A stretch of 64,000 bases of DNA, from contig JADIYD010000007.1 of the NCBI GenBank assembly GCA_016705475.1, forward strand, positions 62,001-126,000, read 5' to 3'. Below the pieces are notes generated by a model. That model searched no databases, was not told where the DNA came from, and saw only the letters and a program-made list of their open reading frames with translations. Below are positions 47,291-56,819 of this stretch, piece after piece (within the stretch, counting starts at the first letter, position 1; every line of letters begins with the position of its first letter). The position numbers and the translations under genes are program-made. Origin of the DNA: Betaproteobacteria bacterium. Lineage in GTDB: Bacteria > Pseudomonadota > Gammaproteobacteria > Burkholderiales > Rhodocyclaceae.

Positions 47291-48147
47291 AACAGAATCG
47301 ACTCCATTATCCGGTCAGTCTGATGGCTCGAGTTTTTGAGGTTTCGGTCAGCGGCTATCACGCTTGGGATGAGCGACCGCCGTCGAAACGCGCTCAGGAA
47401 GATGCGCAACTCTGTGTGGCAATTCGTGCCGCCCATCAGCGTACCCGGCAAACCTACAGCGCCGTGCGTTTGCAGCCCGAGCTTGAAGCCGATGGGTTTC
47501 GAGCTGGGGTGGGTCGCATCAAGCGATTACGGAAACAGATGAATATCCGCTGCAAGCAAAAACGGAAATTCAAGGCCACCACGAACTCAAATCACACGTT
47601 GCCGGTCGCCGAGAACCTGCTCAACCAGAGCTTTGCGGCGAAGCAGCCCAATGAGGCTTGGGTGACAGATATCACGTACATTCCAACTAACGAAGGGTGG
47701 CTCTACCTTGCCGGGATCAAGGATATCTACACCTGCGAGATCGTGGGTTATGCCCTGGGCGAGCGCATGACCAAAGATCTGGTAGGCAGGGCCTTGTTTC
47801 AGGCCGTTACGGCGAAGCGCCCGTCACCCGGGCTGATCCATCATTCAGACCGTGGCAGCCAATATTGCAGTCATGATTATCAGCGACTCGTCAGCCAGTT
47901 TGGCATGAAGGCATCCATGTCCCGGCGAGGCAATTGCTACGACAATGCACCGATGGAGAGTTTCTGGGGAACGCTGAAAAACGAACTCGTCCATCACCGC
48001 CAGTACCACACCCGGAGCGAGGCAACTCAGGAGATCACGGAGTACATCGAAATCTTCTACAACCGATATCGCCGTCATTCGCGATTGGGCTATCTGTCGC
48101 CCGCAACATTCACCCAACAATTCTATGCAGAACAGTTGGCAGCATAA
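47287..48147 (+). CDS. IS3 OrfB integrase
   Basis: 286 residues, intact. DDE triad at AWVTDITYIP, IHHSDRGSQYCS and DNAPMESFWGTLK, with the C-terminal FYNRYRRHSRLGYLSPATF. Starts at an ATG overlapping the repaired OrfA stop, so it is made by coupling. This element has no A6G slippery site where the first IS3 has one. Confidence 0.94.
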   Translation: MKQNRLHYPVSLMARVFEVSVSGYHAWDERPPSKRAQEDAQLCVAIRAAHQRTRQTYSAVRLQPELEADGFRAGVGRIKRLRKQMNIRCKQKRKFKATTNSNHTLPVAENLLNQSFAAKQPNEAWVTDITYIPTNEGWLYLAGIKDIYTCEIVGYALGERMTKDLVGRALFQAVTAKRPSPGLIHHSDRGSQYCSHDYQRLVSQFGMKASMSRRGNCYDNAPMESFWGTLKNELVHHRQYHTRSEATQEITEYIEIFYNRYRRHSRLGYLSPATFTQQFYAEQLAA

Positions 48148-48254
48148 ATCCGATGGCGTCTACGATTGACGACCTACCTCACAGCGCCTATGTCCGGTAT
48201 GGAGGCGATTCTTGAGAGGCAGCTCCTGGCCGATAACGGGCATTTTCCGCCCGC

Positions 48255-48279
48255 AAAAAAGCCGCCCGCAGGCGGCTTT
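48255..48279 (-). terminator. Terminator of fbaA
   Basis: On the minus strand GCCGCC, TGCG loop and GGCGGC (48276-48261) are followed by six T residues. It lies 27 bases after the fbaA stop. A partial repeat copy lies between them. Confidence 0.88.
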
Positions 48280-48301
48280 CACGGTCAACCGGAAAACTCG
48301 G
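48280..48301 (-). repeat. GGTTGACCG dispersed repeat, partial copy 8
   Basis: CACGGTCAACCGGAAAACTC: core plus the first A residues, then cut off, between fbaA and its terminator. Confidence 0.65.
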
Positions 48302-48302
48302 C

Positions 48303-49367
48303 TTATTTCACGATCTGGTTCAGTTCGCCCTTGGCGTATCGATCGGCCATTTTCTCCAGCGACATCGGCTTGATCTGGCTGGCGCGGCCGGCGCAGCCGA
48401 AGGCTTCGAAGCGGGCGAGGCAGATTTTCTTGGCGGCTTCGCGGGCTGGCTTGAGGTAGTCGCGCGGGTCAAACTTGCCCGGATTCTCGGCCATGTAGCG
48501 GCGGATGGCGCCGGTCATGGCGAGGCGGATGTCGGTGTCGATGTTGATCTTGCGCACACCGTGGGCGATGCCCTTGACGATTTCCTCGACCGGCACGCCG
48601 TAGGTTTCTTTCATGTCGCCGCCGAATTCGCGGATTTCAGCCAGCAGTTCCTGCGGCACGCTGGAGGAGCCGTGCATCACGAGGTGGGTGTTCGGGATGC
48701 GGGCGTGAATTTCGGCGATGCGGTCGATGGCGAGGATGTCGCCGGTGGGCTTCTTGGTGAATTTGTAGGCGCCGTGGCTGGTGCCGATGGCGATGGCCAG
48801 CGCGTCGCAGTTGGTTTGCTTGACGAAATCGGCGGCCTGATCCGGGTCGGTCAGTAGTTGCTCGCGGGTCATGGTGCCTTCGGCGCCGTGGCCATCTTCC
48901 TTGTCGCCCATCATGGTTTCAAGGCTGCCCAGCACGCCGAGTTCGGCTTCGACGGAAACACCGATGGAGTGGGCGAACTTGACGACTTCCTTGGATACGG
49001 CGACGTTGTAGTCGTAGGAGGCGGTGGTCTTGCCGTCGGCTTCGAGCGAGCCGTCCATCATCACCGAAGTGAAGCCGGAGCGGATGGCGCCCATGCAGAC
49101 GGCCGGGCTTTGGCCGTGGTCCTGGTGCATGACGATGGGCAGGTTGGGGTAGGCTTCAAGGGCGGCCAGGATCTGGTGGCGCAGGAAGGGTTCGCCGGCG
49201 TATTTGCGGGCGCCGGCAGAGGCTTGCATGATGACCGGGGCGTCGACCTGGCTGGCGGCTTCGCAGATGGCCCAGACCTGTTCCATATTATTGACGTTGA
49301 AAGCGGGCAGACCGTAGCCGTTTTCGGCGGCGTGGTCGAGCAGTTGGCGCATGGAGACGAGCGGCAT
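48303..49367 (-). CDS. fbaA: Class II fructose-1,6-bisphosphate aldolase
   Basis: 354 residues. Zinc-binding and active-site strings: IVMHQDHGQSPAVC (metal His), SVMMDGS, VSVEAELGVLGS, LVMHGSSSVPQ and KINIDTDIRLA. Class IIB-type length. It joins glyceraldehyde-3-phosphate and dihydroxyacetone phosphate to fructose-1,6-bisphosphate, and in the Calvin cycle also makes sedoheptulose-1,7-bisphosphate. Last gene of the pgk-pyk-fba run. Confidence 0.95.
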   Translation of the reverse strand: MPLVSMRQLLDHAAENGYGLPAFNVNNMEQVWAICEAASQVDAPVIMQASAGARKYAGEPFLRHQILAALEAYPNLPIVMHQDHGQSPAVCMGAIRSGFTSVMMDGSLEADGKTTASYDYNVAVSKEVVKFAHSIGVSVEAELGVLGSLETMMGDKEDGHGAEGTMTREQLLTDPDQAADFVKQTNCDALAIAIGTSHGAYKFTKKPTGDILAIDRIAEIHARIPNTHLVMHGSSSVPQELLAEIREFGGDMKETYGVPVEEIVKGIAHGVRKINIDTDIRLAMTGAIRRYMAENPGKFDPRDYLKPAREAAKKICLARFEAFGCAGRASQIKPMSLEKMADRYAKGELNQIVK

Positions 49368-49409
49368 GGGAACTCCTGTTTGGTAACGTGTTTAGCTAAT
49401 TGGTCTATT

Positions 49410-50843
49410 TTAGATGATTTGATGGTCGCCGACGCGGACGATCTTCAGTGTGTTGGTGCCGCCGGCGCAGCCGATCGGTTCGCCGATGGTCAGGGCGATC
49501 AGGTCGCCTTTTTCGACGACACCACGGTCGATCAACAGTTGCTCGGCTTCGGCCAGCAGCAGGTCGCGGTCGGAGTGTTGCTGCTTCATCAGGAAGGGGT
49601 AAACGTCGCGGTAAAGCGCCATGCGACCGATCGATTCGGCATCGGGGGTGAGCGCATAGATCGGCACGCCGCAATTCAGGCGGCTCATCCAGAGGGCTGT
49701 CGAGCCGGATTGCGTGAGCGCGGCAATGGCCTTGACCTTGAGGTGATGCGCCGTCCAGATGGCGGCCATGGCAATCGACTGATCGATGCGGGTGAAGATG
49801 CGGTCGAGGAACTCGCGGTCGAGTGTGACTTCGGCCGAACGCTCGGCTTCGATACAGATGCGCGACATCGACTCAACGGTTTCCACCGGGTATTTGCCGC
49901 TCGCCGTTTCGGCAGACAGCATCACCGCATCGGTGCCATCGAGGACGGCGTTGGCAACGTCGGAGACTTCGGCGCGGGTCGGCACCGGTGAATAGATCAT
50001 CGACTCCATCATTTGGGTGGCGGTGATGGTCAGCTTGTTCTTGTCGCGCGCCATGCGAATCATTTTTTTCTGCAGGGCGGGGACGGTCGCATCGCCAACT
50101 TCAACGGCAAGATCGCCACGGGCGACCATGATGCCGTCCGAGGCATCGAGGATTTCGGCCAGATTGGTGATGGCTTCCACACGTTCGATCTTGGCGATCA
50201 GCACGGCGCTGCTGCCCGCCGCACGCAACAACTGGCGCGCCATGTACATGTCGGCAGCACTTTTCGGGAAGGAGACGGCAACGAAATCGACGCCGATCTG
50301 CGCCGCCGTCTTGATATCGTCCATGTCCTTGGCCGTCAGCGCCGGTGCGGTCAAGCCGCCACCCTGACGATTGATGCCCTTGTTGTTCGAGAGATCACCG
50401 CCGACCAGGACGCGCGTGTGGATTTCGTGGCCACGCACGCCGAGCACTTCCAGCTTCAGGCGACCATCGTCGAGCAGCAGGATGTCGCCATTGACCACAT
50501 CCTTGGGCAGATCCTTGTAATCGAGGCCAACGCGTTCCTGATTGCCGAGCGGGCACTGGGCATCGAGGATGAAGTTTTCACCGGGAATCAGGGTGATCTT
50601 GCCGCCATCAAATTTGCCGACGCGGATTTTGGGCCCTTGCAGATCGCCCAGAATGCCGACTGTCCGGCCAAATTTTGCAGCGGCAGCACGAATGCCGGTG
50701 GCGCGGGCAATGTGATCTTCGACCGTGCCATGCGAAAAATTCATCCGCACGACGTCGATGCCGGCTTGCACGAGGTTTTCAAGAACTTCTGTGGTGGATG
50801 AGGCGGGGCCCAGCGTGGCAACGATCTTGGTGTGGCGTGACAT
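49410..50843 (-). CDS. pyk: Pyruvate kinase
   Basis: 477 residues. VATLGPASS and RMNFSHGTVEDH open the barrel; IAKIERVEAI and DGIMVARGDLAVEVG carry the catalytic lysine and metal ligands; ATQMMESMI follows. C-terminal effector domain present. It makes pyruvate and ATP from phosphoenolpyruvate. A repeat-like CTGCGGTCGACC copy sits just upstream of its start. Confidence 0.96.
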   Translation of the reverse strand: MSRHTKIVATLGPASSTTEVLENLVQAGIDVVRMNFSHGTVEDHIARATGIRAAAAKFGRTVGILGDLQGPKIRVGKFDGGKITLIPGENFILDAQCPLGNQERVGLDYKDLPKDVVNGDILLLDDGRLKLEVLGVRGHEIHTRVLVGGDLSNNKGINRQGGGLTAPALTAKDMDDIKTAAQIGVDFVAVSFPKSAADMYMARQLLRAAGSSAVLIAKIERVEAITNLAEILDASDGIMVARGDLAVEVGDATVPALQKKMIRMARDKNKLTITATQMMESMIYSPVPTRAEVSDVANAVLDGTDAVMLSAETASGKYPVETVESMSRICIEAERSAEVTLDREFLDRIFTRIDQSIAMAAIWTAHHLKVKAIAALTQSGSTALWMSRLNCGVPIYALTPDAESIGRMALYRDVYPFLMKQQHSDRDLLLAEAEQLLIDRGVVEKGDLIALTIGEPIGCAGGTNTLKIVRVGDHQII

Positions 50844-50870
50844 GTCTTCTCTATCCCTTTTTTGTTTTTT

Positions 50871-50895
50871 TGGCTTTTTATTCGGTCGACCGCAG
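50871..50895 (+). repeat. GGTCGACCG variant of the dispersed repeat
   Basis: TGGCTTTTTATTCGGTCGACCGCAG matches the distal half of copy 1 with TCGA in place of TTGA. It lies in the pyk/pgk gap; a second GGTCGAC follows at 50904. Confidence 0.6.
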
Positions 50896-50922
50896 GAATT
50901 CTACGGTCGACACCTTTCAGCA

Positions 50923-52107
50923 TTATTTCGCAGCGCGTTCTTCCAGAATGGCAATCGCCGGCAGGGTCTTGCCTTCGAGGAATTCAAGGAAGGCGCCGCC
51001 GCCGGTCGAGATGTAGCCGACGTCGTCATGGATGTGGAACTTGGCGATGGCGGCCAGCGTGTCGCCGCCGCCGGCAATCGAAAAGGCTTCGGAGTGGGCG
51101 ATGGCCGAGGCCATCATCTTGGTGCCGCCAGCGAATTGCGGCAGTTCGAAGACGCCGACCGGGCCGTTCCAGACGATGGTGCCGGCGTTGGCGATGATTT
51201 CGGCAAACTTGGCTGCCGTCTTCGGGCCGACGTCGAGAATGCGGTCGTTGGTGTGAACATCATCCACGGAGATCTTGTTGGCGCGGGCCAGGGCGGATAC
51301 TTCATCGGCGACGACCACGTCGGTCGGCAGCGGCACTTCGGCGCCGCGTTCCTTCATGATGTCCATGATGGCGTGGGCTTCCTTGACCAGGTCCGGCTCG
51401 GCCAGGGAGTGGCCGATGCGCTTGCCATCGGCGAGCAGGAAGGTGTTGGCGATGCCGCCGCCGACGATGAGCTGATCAACCTTGCTGGCCAGCGACTTGA
51501 GAATGGTCAGCTTGGACGATACCTTGGAGCCGCCGACGATGGCGACGAGCGGGCGTTTTGGATTGGTCAGGGCCTTGGTCAGCGCGTCGATTTCGGCGCC
51601 CATCAGCATGCCCGCGCAGGCAACAGGCGCGTACTTGGCGATGCCGTGGGTGGTGGCTTCGGCGCGGTGGGCGGTGCCGAAAGCGTCATTGACATAAACG
51701 TCGCAGAGCTTGGCCATCTTCTCGGCCAGCTCTTCGTTGTTCTTCTTTTCGCCTTTGTTGACGCGACAGTTTTCGAGCAGGACAACTTCGCCCGGCTTGA
51801 CGTCAAAACCGCCCTCAACCCAGTCGGTGATCAGGCGCACGGAGGTGTGCAGCATCTGGCCGAGGCGCACGGCGACCGGCATCAGGCTGTCTTCGTGGGT
51901 CAGTGTGCCTTCGGTCGGACGGCCGAGGTGGGATGTGACCATGACGGCCGCGCCCTTTTCCAGGCAGTACTTGATTGACGGCAGCGAGGCACGGATGCGG
52001 GTGTCTTCGGTGATGTTGCCGGCTTCGTCCTGCGGCACGTTCAAGTCGGCGCGAATGAAGACGCGCTTGCCGGAAACATCGAGGTCGGTGAGTTTGATGA
52101 CGTTCAT
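50923..52107 (-). CDS. pgk: Phosphoglycerate kinase
   Basis: 394 residues. FIRADLNVPQD, SHLGRP, GGSKVSSKL and the C-terminal GGGDTLAAI nucleotide loop are all intact. It converts 3-phosphoglycerate and ATP to 1,3-bisphosphoglycerate in carbon fixation, the reverse in glycolysis. Follows epd by 21 bases. Confidence 0.97.
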   Translation of the reverse strand: MNVIKLTDLDVSGKRVFIRADLNVPQDEAGNITEDTRIRASLPSIKYCLEKGAAVMVTSHLGRPTEGTLTHEDSLMPVAVRLGQMLHTSVRLITDWVEGGFDVKPGEVVLLENCRVNKGEKKNNEELAEKMAKLCDVYVNDAFGTAHRAEATTHGIAKYAPVACAGMLMGAEIDALTKALTNPKRPLVAIVGGSKVSSKLTILKSLASKVDQLIVGGGIANTFLLADGKRIGHSLAEPDLVKEAHAIMDIMKERGAEVPLPTDVVVADEVSALARANKISVDDVHTNDRILDVGPKTAAKFAEIIANAGTIVWNGPVGVFELPQFAGGTKMMASAIAHSEAFSIAGGGDTLAAIAKFHIHDDVGYISTGGGAFLEFLEGKTLPAIAILEERAAK

Positions 52108-52128
52108 GGTGATCTCCAGTATTAGCAG

Positions 52129-53166
52129 TTAATTATGTTGATCGTGATTGTGCCACAGGCGCGACCAGTGGTCGGCGACTTCGAGCATGCGGTTGGCGAA
52201 GCCCCATTCGTTGTCGAACCAGACGAAGAGGTTCACGAGATGGGTGCCGGCCGTGCGCGTCTGGCTGCCATCGACGATGGCCGAGTGCGGGTCGTGATTG
52301 AAATCGATCGAGGCGTGGGCAGCCTCGGAATAGGCGATCAGTTTTTTCAGCGGGCCATGCGCGGCATCGGCAAGGAGCGCATTGATGCTGTGCGCGGAAA
52401 CGGGGCGCTGGGTGCTGATGGTCAGGTCGATGGCCGAGACGTTGGTGGTCGGGACGCGGATTGCCTTGGCCTGCACACGGCCGGCCAGTTGCGGCAGCAG
52501 GCGCTCGATGCCGCGGGCCAGTCCGGTGGACACCGGGATGATCGACTGCATGGCGGAGCGCGTCCGGCGCAGATCATCATGGTGATAGCCGTCGATCAAT
52601 GGCTGGTCGTTCATGACCGAGTGCAGCGTGGTGAGCAATGCTTGCTCGACGCCGACTTCGCGGTCGAGCAGGTCGAGAATCGGGACGATGGCGTTGGTCG
52701 TGCACGAGGCGGCCGAGACGAGACGCTCGCTGCCGGTCAGGCTGTTCTGATTTATGCCGGCGACGATGGTCGCATCGACATCGTCAGCGCTGGCGCCGGG
52801 ATGTGAAAGGAGCAGACGCGGACAGCCGGCGTTGATGAACTTGGCCAATTTTTCCCGTTGACCGTAGACACCTGAACATTCGACGACGAGATCGATGTCG
52901 CGCCAGTCAACCTCCTCCGGCGTGCGGGCATGGCTGATGCGGACAGGCCGGCCGTCGATCAGCAGCTGGCCATCGGCAACGTCGACGCTGCCGGGAAAGC
53001 GGCCGTGCGTCGAGTCGAAACGCGTCAGGTAGGCCATGCTCTCCAGATTGGCCGGCTCATTGATGGCGACCACCTGGAGATTGTGCGCGGCCGGGGATTC
53101 CAGCAGGGCACGCAGAAAGCAGCGACCGATACGGCCATAACCGTTGATGGCAAGACGCAGTGGCAT
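52129..53166 (-). CDS. epd: Erythrose-4-phosphate dehydrogenase (GAPDH family)
   Basis: 345 residues. NAD-binding AINGYGRIGRCFLRALLE and VVAINEPANLESMAYLTRFDSTHG; the INEPA string fits Epd rather than GapA. Catalytic SAASCTTNAIVPI with the Cys. The product, 4-phosphoerythronate, feeds pyridoxal phosphate synthesis. A second GAPDH-fold gene (gap) lies 0.5 kb upstream. Could be a GapB-like enzyme instead; substrate cannot be read from sequence. Confidence 0.82.
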   Translation of the reverse strand: MPLRLAINGYGRIGRCFLRALLESPAAHNLQVVAINEPANLESMAYLTRFDSTHGRFPGSVDVADGQLLIDGRPVRISHARTPEEVDWRDIDLVVECSGVYGQREKLAKFINAGCPRLLLSHPGASADDVDATIVAGINQNSLTGSERLVSAASCTTNAIVPILDLLDREVGVEQALLTTLHSVMNDQPLIDGYHHDDLRRTRSAMQSIIPVSTGLARGIERLLPQLAGRVQAKAIRVPTTNVSAIDLTISTQRPVSAHSINALLADAAHGPLKKLIAYSEAAHASIDFNHDPHSAIVDGSQTRTAGTHLVNLFVWFDNEWGFANRMLEVADHWSRLWHNHDQHN

Positions 53167-53193
53167 GAGGTGTCGGTCGCGTTCCGTAATGGC

Positions 53194-53610
53194 TTATTTC
53201 GGCAGTTCGCCGGTGGCCTTGGGGTCGTACTCGATGTAGACCAGGCCAAGGATCTTCTGCATGCCGCACTTGCCCCAGAACCCACCATCGGCACCATAAA
53301 AATCGAGCTTGCCCATGCCCTTGAAGAAGGCTTCGGTGCGCGCCCGGTCATCGCCGAAGTAGAACGGAATGCGGTGCTTGCCGGTGCAGAAATCATGCTG
53401 GTTGGTCGGCTTGCCGACGATGGCGATGACTTCCTCGTAGCTCATGCCGATCTTGAGCTTGCCAAACGGCGAATCGGCTGGCGGATTGCCAACGATCACG
53501 GCTTCGGCAGTTTCTTCTTTCTTGGCCGGCTCCTCGGCCGCAAAAGCGGTCGTGCTCAGGAACAGCGCGGCGACGGCCGCAATGAAGGTAATGCGGTGCG
53601 ATTTGAGCAT
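53194..53610 (-). CDS. Exported BamE-like protein
   Basis: 138 residues from the ATG at 53610 (GGAGGAATCAAG before it). Signal peptide MLKSHRITFIAAVAALFLSTTAFA. The mature part has KLKIGMSYEEVIAIVGKPTNQHDF, a SmpA/OmlA (BamE)-like IGM-EV-x-LGxP motif, then HRIPFYFGDDRARTEAFFKGMGKL. The gene at 56863 encodes a paralogue with the same motifs. Function unknown; BamE-fold proteins commonly stabilise envelope complexes. Confidence 0.7.
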   Translation of the reverse strand: MLKSHRITFIAAVAALFLSTTAFAAEEPAKKEETAEAVIVGNPPADSPFGKLKIGMSYEEVIAIVGKPTNQHDFCTGKHRIPFYFGDDRARTEAFFKGMGKLDFYGADGGFWGKCGMQKILGLVYIEYDPKATGELPK

Positions 53611-53646
53611 CTTGATTCCTCCGGAGGTTAGGGTTGGGGGTGAAAC

Positions 53647-53670
53647 AAAAGGGGCCTTGCGGCCCCTTTT
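53647..53670. terminator. Terminator between gap and the BamE-like gene
   Basis: AAAAGGGGCC, TTGC loop, GGCCCCTTTT: a 10-bp palindromic stem with A and T runs on either side, able to end transcription in both directions. It lies after the gap stop (53685). Confidence 0.85.
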
Positions 53671-53684
53671 CTGAAACAAACTGC

Positions 53685-54713
53685 TTACTTGGCGGCCATC
53701 CAGGCGCGGGCGGCGTCAAGCATGCGGCAGGAGTAACCCCACTCGTTGTCGTACCAGGCCAGAACCTTGACCAGCGTGCTGCCGTCTTCACTCTGGATGA
53801 CGCGGGTCTGCGTCGCGTCGAAAGTCGAAGAAACGGTCGTGTGATTGAAGTCGGACGACACCAGCGGGTCGTTGTTGACATCCATCACGCCCTTGAGCGG
53901 GCCGTTGGCGGCGGCGGTCATCAAGGCGTTGATTTCTTCCTTGGTCGTGGCGCGGTCAGCGGTGAAGGTCAGGTCGACCAGCGAGACGTTGATAGTCGGG
54001 ACGCGCAGGGCGAAACCATCAACCTTGCCGACCAGTTGCGGCAATACCAGGCCGACGGCCTTGGCGGCACCGGTCTTGGTCGGGATGATGTTGGCGGCCG
54101 CGGCGCGGGCACGACGGAGGTCCTTGTGGCGGACGTCGACGGTGACCTGGTCGTTGGTGTAGGCGTGGATGGTGGTCATCAGGCCCTGTTTGATGCCGAT
54201 GGCGTCAGACAGAATCTTGGCAACCGGGGCCAGGCAGTTGGTCGTGCAGGAAGCGTTGGAAACGACTGTCATGCCGGCCTTCAGTGCGCCTTCGTTAACA
54301 CCCATGACGATGGTGGTGTCGACGTCGTCGCCGCCCGGAGCGGAGATCAGCACGCGCTTGGCGCCCTGGTCGAGCAGGGCCTGGGCCTTGGCCTTGGTGG
54401 TATAGGCGCCCGTGCATTCGAGCACGATGTCGACGCCATGGCTGGCCCAGTTGATGTCCAGCGGGTTTTTGGTCGAGTAGAAGGCGATCTTCTTGCCGTC
54501 GATGATGATGCAGTTTTCGCCTTCGGTTTCGACGCTGGTGCGGAAACGGCCGTGCGTGGTGTCGTACTTGAGCAGGTGGGCATTGGTCGCCAGGTCTCCG
54601 GCGGCGTTGATGGCGACGACGTCGAATTCATTCTGCAGACCCTGTTCGTAAATGGCGCGCAGCGTGCAGCGACCGATACGACCGAAACCGTTGATTGCAA
54701 CCTTGATAGCCAT
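53685..54713 (-). CDS. gap: Glyceraldehyde-3-phosphate dehydrogenase
   Basis: 342 residues. AINGFGRIGRCTLRAI, catalytic SNASCTTNCLAP with Cys, RVPTINVSLVDLTF and WYDNEWGYSCRMLD. Classic phosphorylating type, NAD- or NADP-linked. It interconverts glyceraldehyde-3-phosphate and 1,3-bisphosphoglycerate. It follows tkt by 23 bases. Confidence 0.96.
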   Translation of the reverse strand: MAIKVAINGFGRIGRCTLRAIYEQGLQNEFDVVAINAAGDLATNAHLLKYDTTHGRFRTSVETEGENCIIIDGKKIAFYSTKNPLDINWASHGVDIVLECTGAYTTKAKAQALLDQGAKRVLISAPGGDDVDTTIVMGVNEGALKAGMTVVSNASCTTNCLAPVAKILSDAIGIKQGLMTTIHAYTNDQVTVDVRHKDLRRARAAAANIIPTKTGAAKAVGLVLPQLVGKVDGFALRVPTINVSLVDLTFTADRATTKEEINALMTAAANGPLKGVMDVNNDPLVSSDFNHTTVSSTFDATQTRVIQSEDGSTLVKVLAWYDNEWGYSCRMLDAARAWMAAK

Positions 54714-54736
54714 TGATGCTTCTCCTCTTTAGATAA

Positions 54737-56743
54737 TCAGGACAACAGCGCCTTGGCCGTCTTGACGACGTTGGCGACCGTGAAACCGAACATGTCGAAC
54801 AGCTGACCGGCCGGAGCGGATTCGCCGAAGCGGTCGATTCCGATCACGGCGCCATGCAGGCCGACGTACTTGCGCCAGAAGTCCGGGTGAGCGGCTTCGA
54901 TGGCGATGCGTTTCTTGCAGGCGCCGAGAACGGCAGCCTTGTATTCGTCACTCTGACGGTCAAAGACGTTGGTGCAAGGCATCGAAACGACGCGCGTCTT
55001 GATGCCTTCGCCAGCCAGCGCAGCCTGGGTGTCGAGTGCCAGCTTGATTTCGGAACCGGTGGCGATCAGCGTGAGCTGCGCTTCGCCATCGGCTTCGGAC
55101 AGCACGTAGCCGCCCTTGGCGATGTCGGCATCGGCAATCTTCTGCGTTACAGTCGGCAGGTTCTGGCGCGACAGGGCGAGGACGCTCGGACCATCCTTGC
55201 GCTCGACCGCAGCTGTCCAGGCAATGGCGGTTTCAGTTGCATCCGCCGGGCGCCAGACGTCGAGGTTCGGGATGATGCGCATGGACGGGATATGCTCGAC
55301 CGGCTGGTGCGTCGGGCCATCTTCGCCGAGGCCGATGGAGTCATGGGTGTACACCATGATCTGGCGCTGCTTCATGAGCGCGGCCATGCGGATGCCGTTG
55401 CGGGCGTAGTCAGAGAAGACCAGGAAGGTTGCCGTGTAGGGCACCAGACCGCGGTGCAGCGCAATGCCGTTGGCGATGGCCGTCATGCCGAATTCACGCA
55501 CGCCGTAGTAGCAATAGTTGCCGCCTTCGGTCCGGGTGACACCCTTGCTGCCCTTGACGAAGGTCAGGTTGGAGCCGGCCAGGTCAGCCGAGCCGCCAAA
55601 GATTTCCGGCACGGCCGGGACCAGTGCGGCGATGGCGTTCTGCGAAGCCTTGCGGGTGGCGATGTTCTCGGCCTTCTCACGGCAGGTGGCGATGTAGGCG
55701 GCCTTGGTTGCCTCCCAGTTGGCTGGCAGATCGCCCTTCATGACGCGCCGTTCGAACTCGGCAGCTTCAGCCGGGAAAGCGGTGCGGTAGGCAGCGAAGC
55801 GGTTATTCCAGTTTTCTTCGAAGACGGCACCGGCAGGCTTGCGATCCCAGGCGGCGTAGATGTCGGCCGGGATTTCGAAGGCTGGGTGGTTCCAGCCGAT
55901 GTATTCGCGGGCGGCAGCAATTTCGTCCTTGCCAAGCGGTGCACCGTGGCAGTCGTGCGAGCCTTGCTTGTTTGGCGAACCGGCGCCGATGGTCGTCTTG
56001 CAGCAGATCAGGCTCGGCTTGTCGGTGACGGCCTTGGCGGCGAGCAGGGCGCGTTCGACGGCGTCGGAATCATGGCCGTCAACGCCGGCGATGACATGCC
56101 AGCCGTAGGACTCGAAACGCTTCGGGGTGTCGTCGGTAAACCAGCCTTCGACGTGGCCGTCGATGGAGATGCCGTTGTCGTCCCAGAAGGCAATCAGCTT
56201 GCCAAGGCCCAGCGTGCCAGCCAGCGAGCAGGCTTCGTGCGAAACCCCTTCCATCAGGCAGCCGTCGCCGAGGAAGGTGTAGGTGTGGTGATTGACGATT
56301 TCGTGACCGGGCTTGTTGAATTCGGCGGCCAGCACCTTTTCGGCCAGCGCGAAGCCGACAGCGTTGGTGATGCCCTGGCCGAGCGGGCCGGTGGTTGTTT
56401 CGACGCCAGCGGTGTAGCCGTATTCGGGATGGCCCGGGGTCCGGGCGTGCAACTGGCGGAAATTTTTTAGGTCGTCGATTGACAGGTCGTAGCCGGTCAG
56501 GTGCAGCAACGAATAGATCAGCATCGAGCCGTGGCCGTTCGACAGGACGAAGCGGTCGCGGTCTGGCCAGTGCGGGTTGGCCGGGTTGTGACGCAGATGG
56601 CGACGCCAGAGAACCTCGGCAATTTCCGCCATGCCCATCGGGGCACCCGGGTGGCCGGAATTGGCCTGCTGGACTGCATCCATGGCCAAAGCGCGGATGG
56701 CGCCAGTCAGTGGAGAAAACTTGGGGAGATTGCTGACGCTCAT
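54737..56743 (-). CDS. tkt: Transketolase
   Basis: 668 residues. Thiamine-diphosphate motif GDGCLMEGVSHEACSLAG...FWDDNGISIDG; LRHNPANPHWPDRDRFVLSNGHGSM near the N-terminus; the RMAALMKQRQIMVYTHDSIGLGEDGPTHQPVEH string of the Pyr domain. It moves two-carbon units in the Calvin and pentose-phosphate pathways. Intact. Confidence 0.97.
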   Translation of the reverse strand: MSVSNLPKFSPLTGAIRALAMDAVQQANSGHPGAPMGMAEIAEVLWRRHLRHNPANPHWPDRDRFVLSNGHGSMLIYSLLHLTGYDLSIDDLKNFRQLHARTPGHPEYGYTAGVETTTGPLGQGITNAVGFALAEKVLAAEFNKPGHEIVNHHTYTFLGDGCLMEGVSHEACSLAGTLGLGKLIAFWDDNGISIDGHVEGWFTDDTPKRFESYGWHVIAGVDGHDSDAVERALLAAKAVTDKPSLICCKTTIGAGSPNKQGSHDCHGAPLGKDEIAAAREYIGWNHPAFEIPADIYAAWDRKPAGAVFEENWNNRFAAYRTAFPAEAAEFERRVMKGDLPANWEATKAAYIATCREKAENIATRKASQNAIAALVPAVPEIFGGSADLAGSNLTFVKGSKGVTRTEGGNYCYYGVREFGMTAIANGIALHRGLVPYTATFLVFSDYARNGIRMAALMKQRQIMVYTHDSIGLGEDGPTHQPVEHIPSMRIIPNLDVWRPADATETAIAWTAAVERKDGPSVLALSRQNLPTVTQKIADADIAKGGYVLSEADGEAQLTLIATGSEIKLALDTQAALAGEGIKTRVVSMPCTNVFDRQSDEYKAAVLGACKKRIAIEAAHPDFWRKYVGLHGAVIGIDRFGESAPAGQLFDMFGFTVANVVKTAKALLS

Positions 56744-56819
56744 GATCCGGAAATCCAGCCTGCTGAAAAGCCTAAATTATCCGGGAAATGCCCTCTCTTG
56801 GGTAGGGCAATATGGCAAA

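Larger units (their letters stand above)
46915..48181 (+). mobile_element. IS3-family insertion sequence (second copy)
   Basis: Ends TGAGGTAGGCTGAAAAAAGT then GGACGCCATC at 46915 and, as complement, TGAGGTAGGTCGTCAATCGT then AGACGCCATC ending at 48181; about 24 of 32 positions match. 1267 bp. No clear target duplication; GCCTATG occurs on both sides (46910-46916 and 48186-48192) but off-register. Confidence 0.88.

Noticed and set aside
46910..48192. GCCTATG on both sides of the second IS3 as target duplication
   Set aside because: It is seven bases long and off-register by six bases at the right end; IS3 elements make 3-4 base duplications.
54854..56470. 538-codon plus-strand frame over transketolase
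   Set aside because: Antisense to intact tkt; no recognisable motif.
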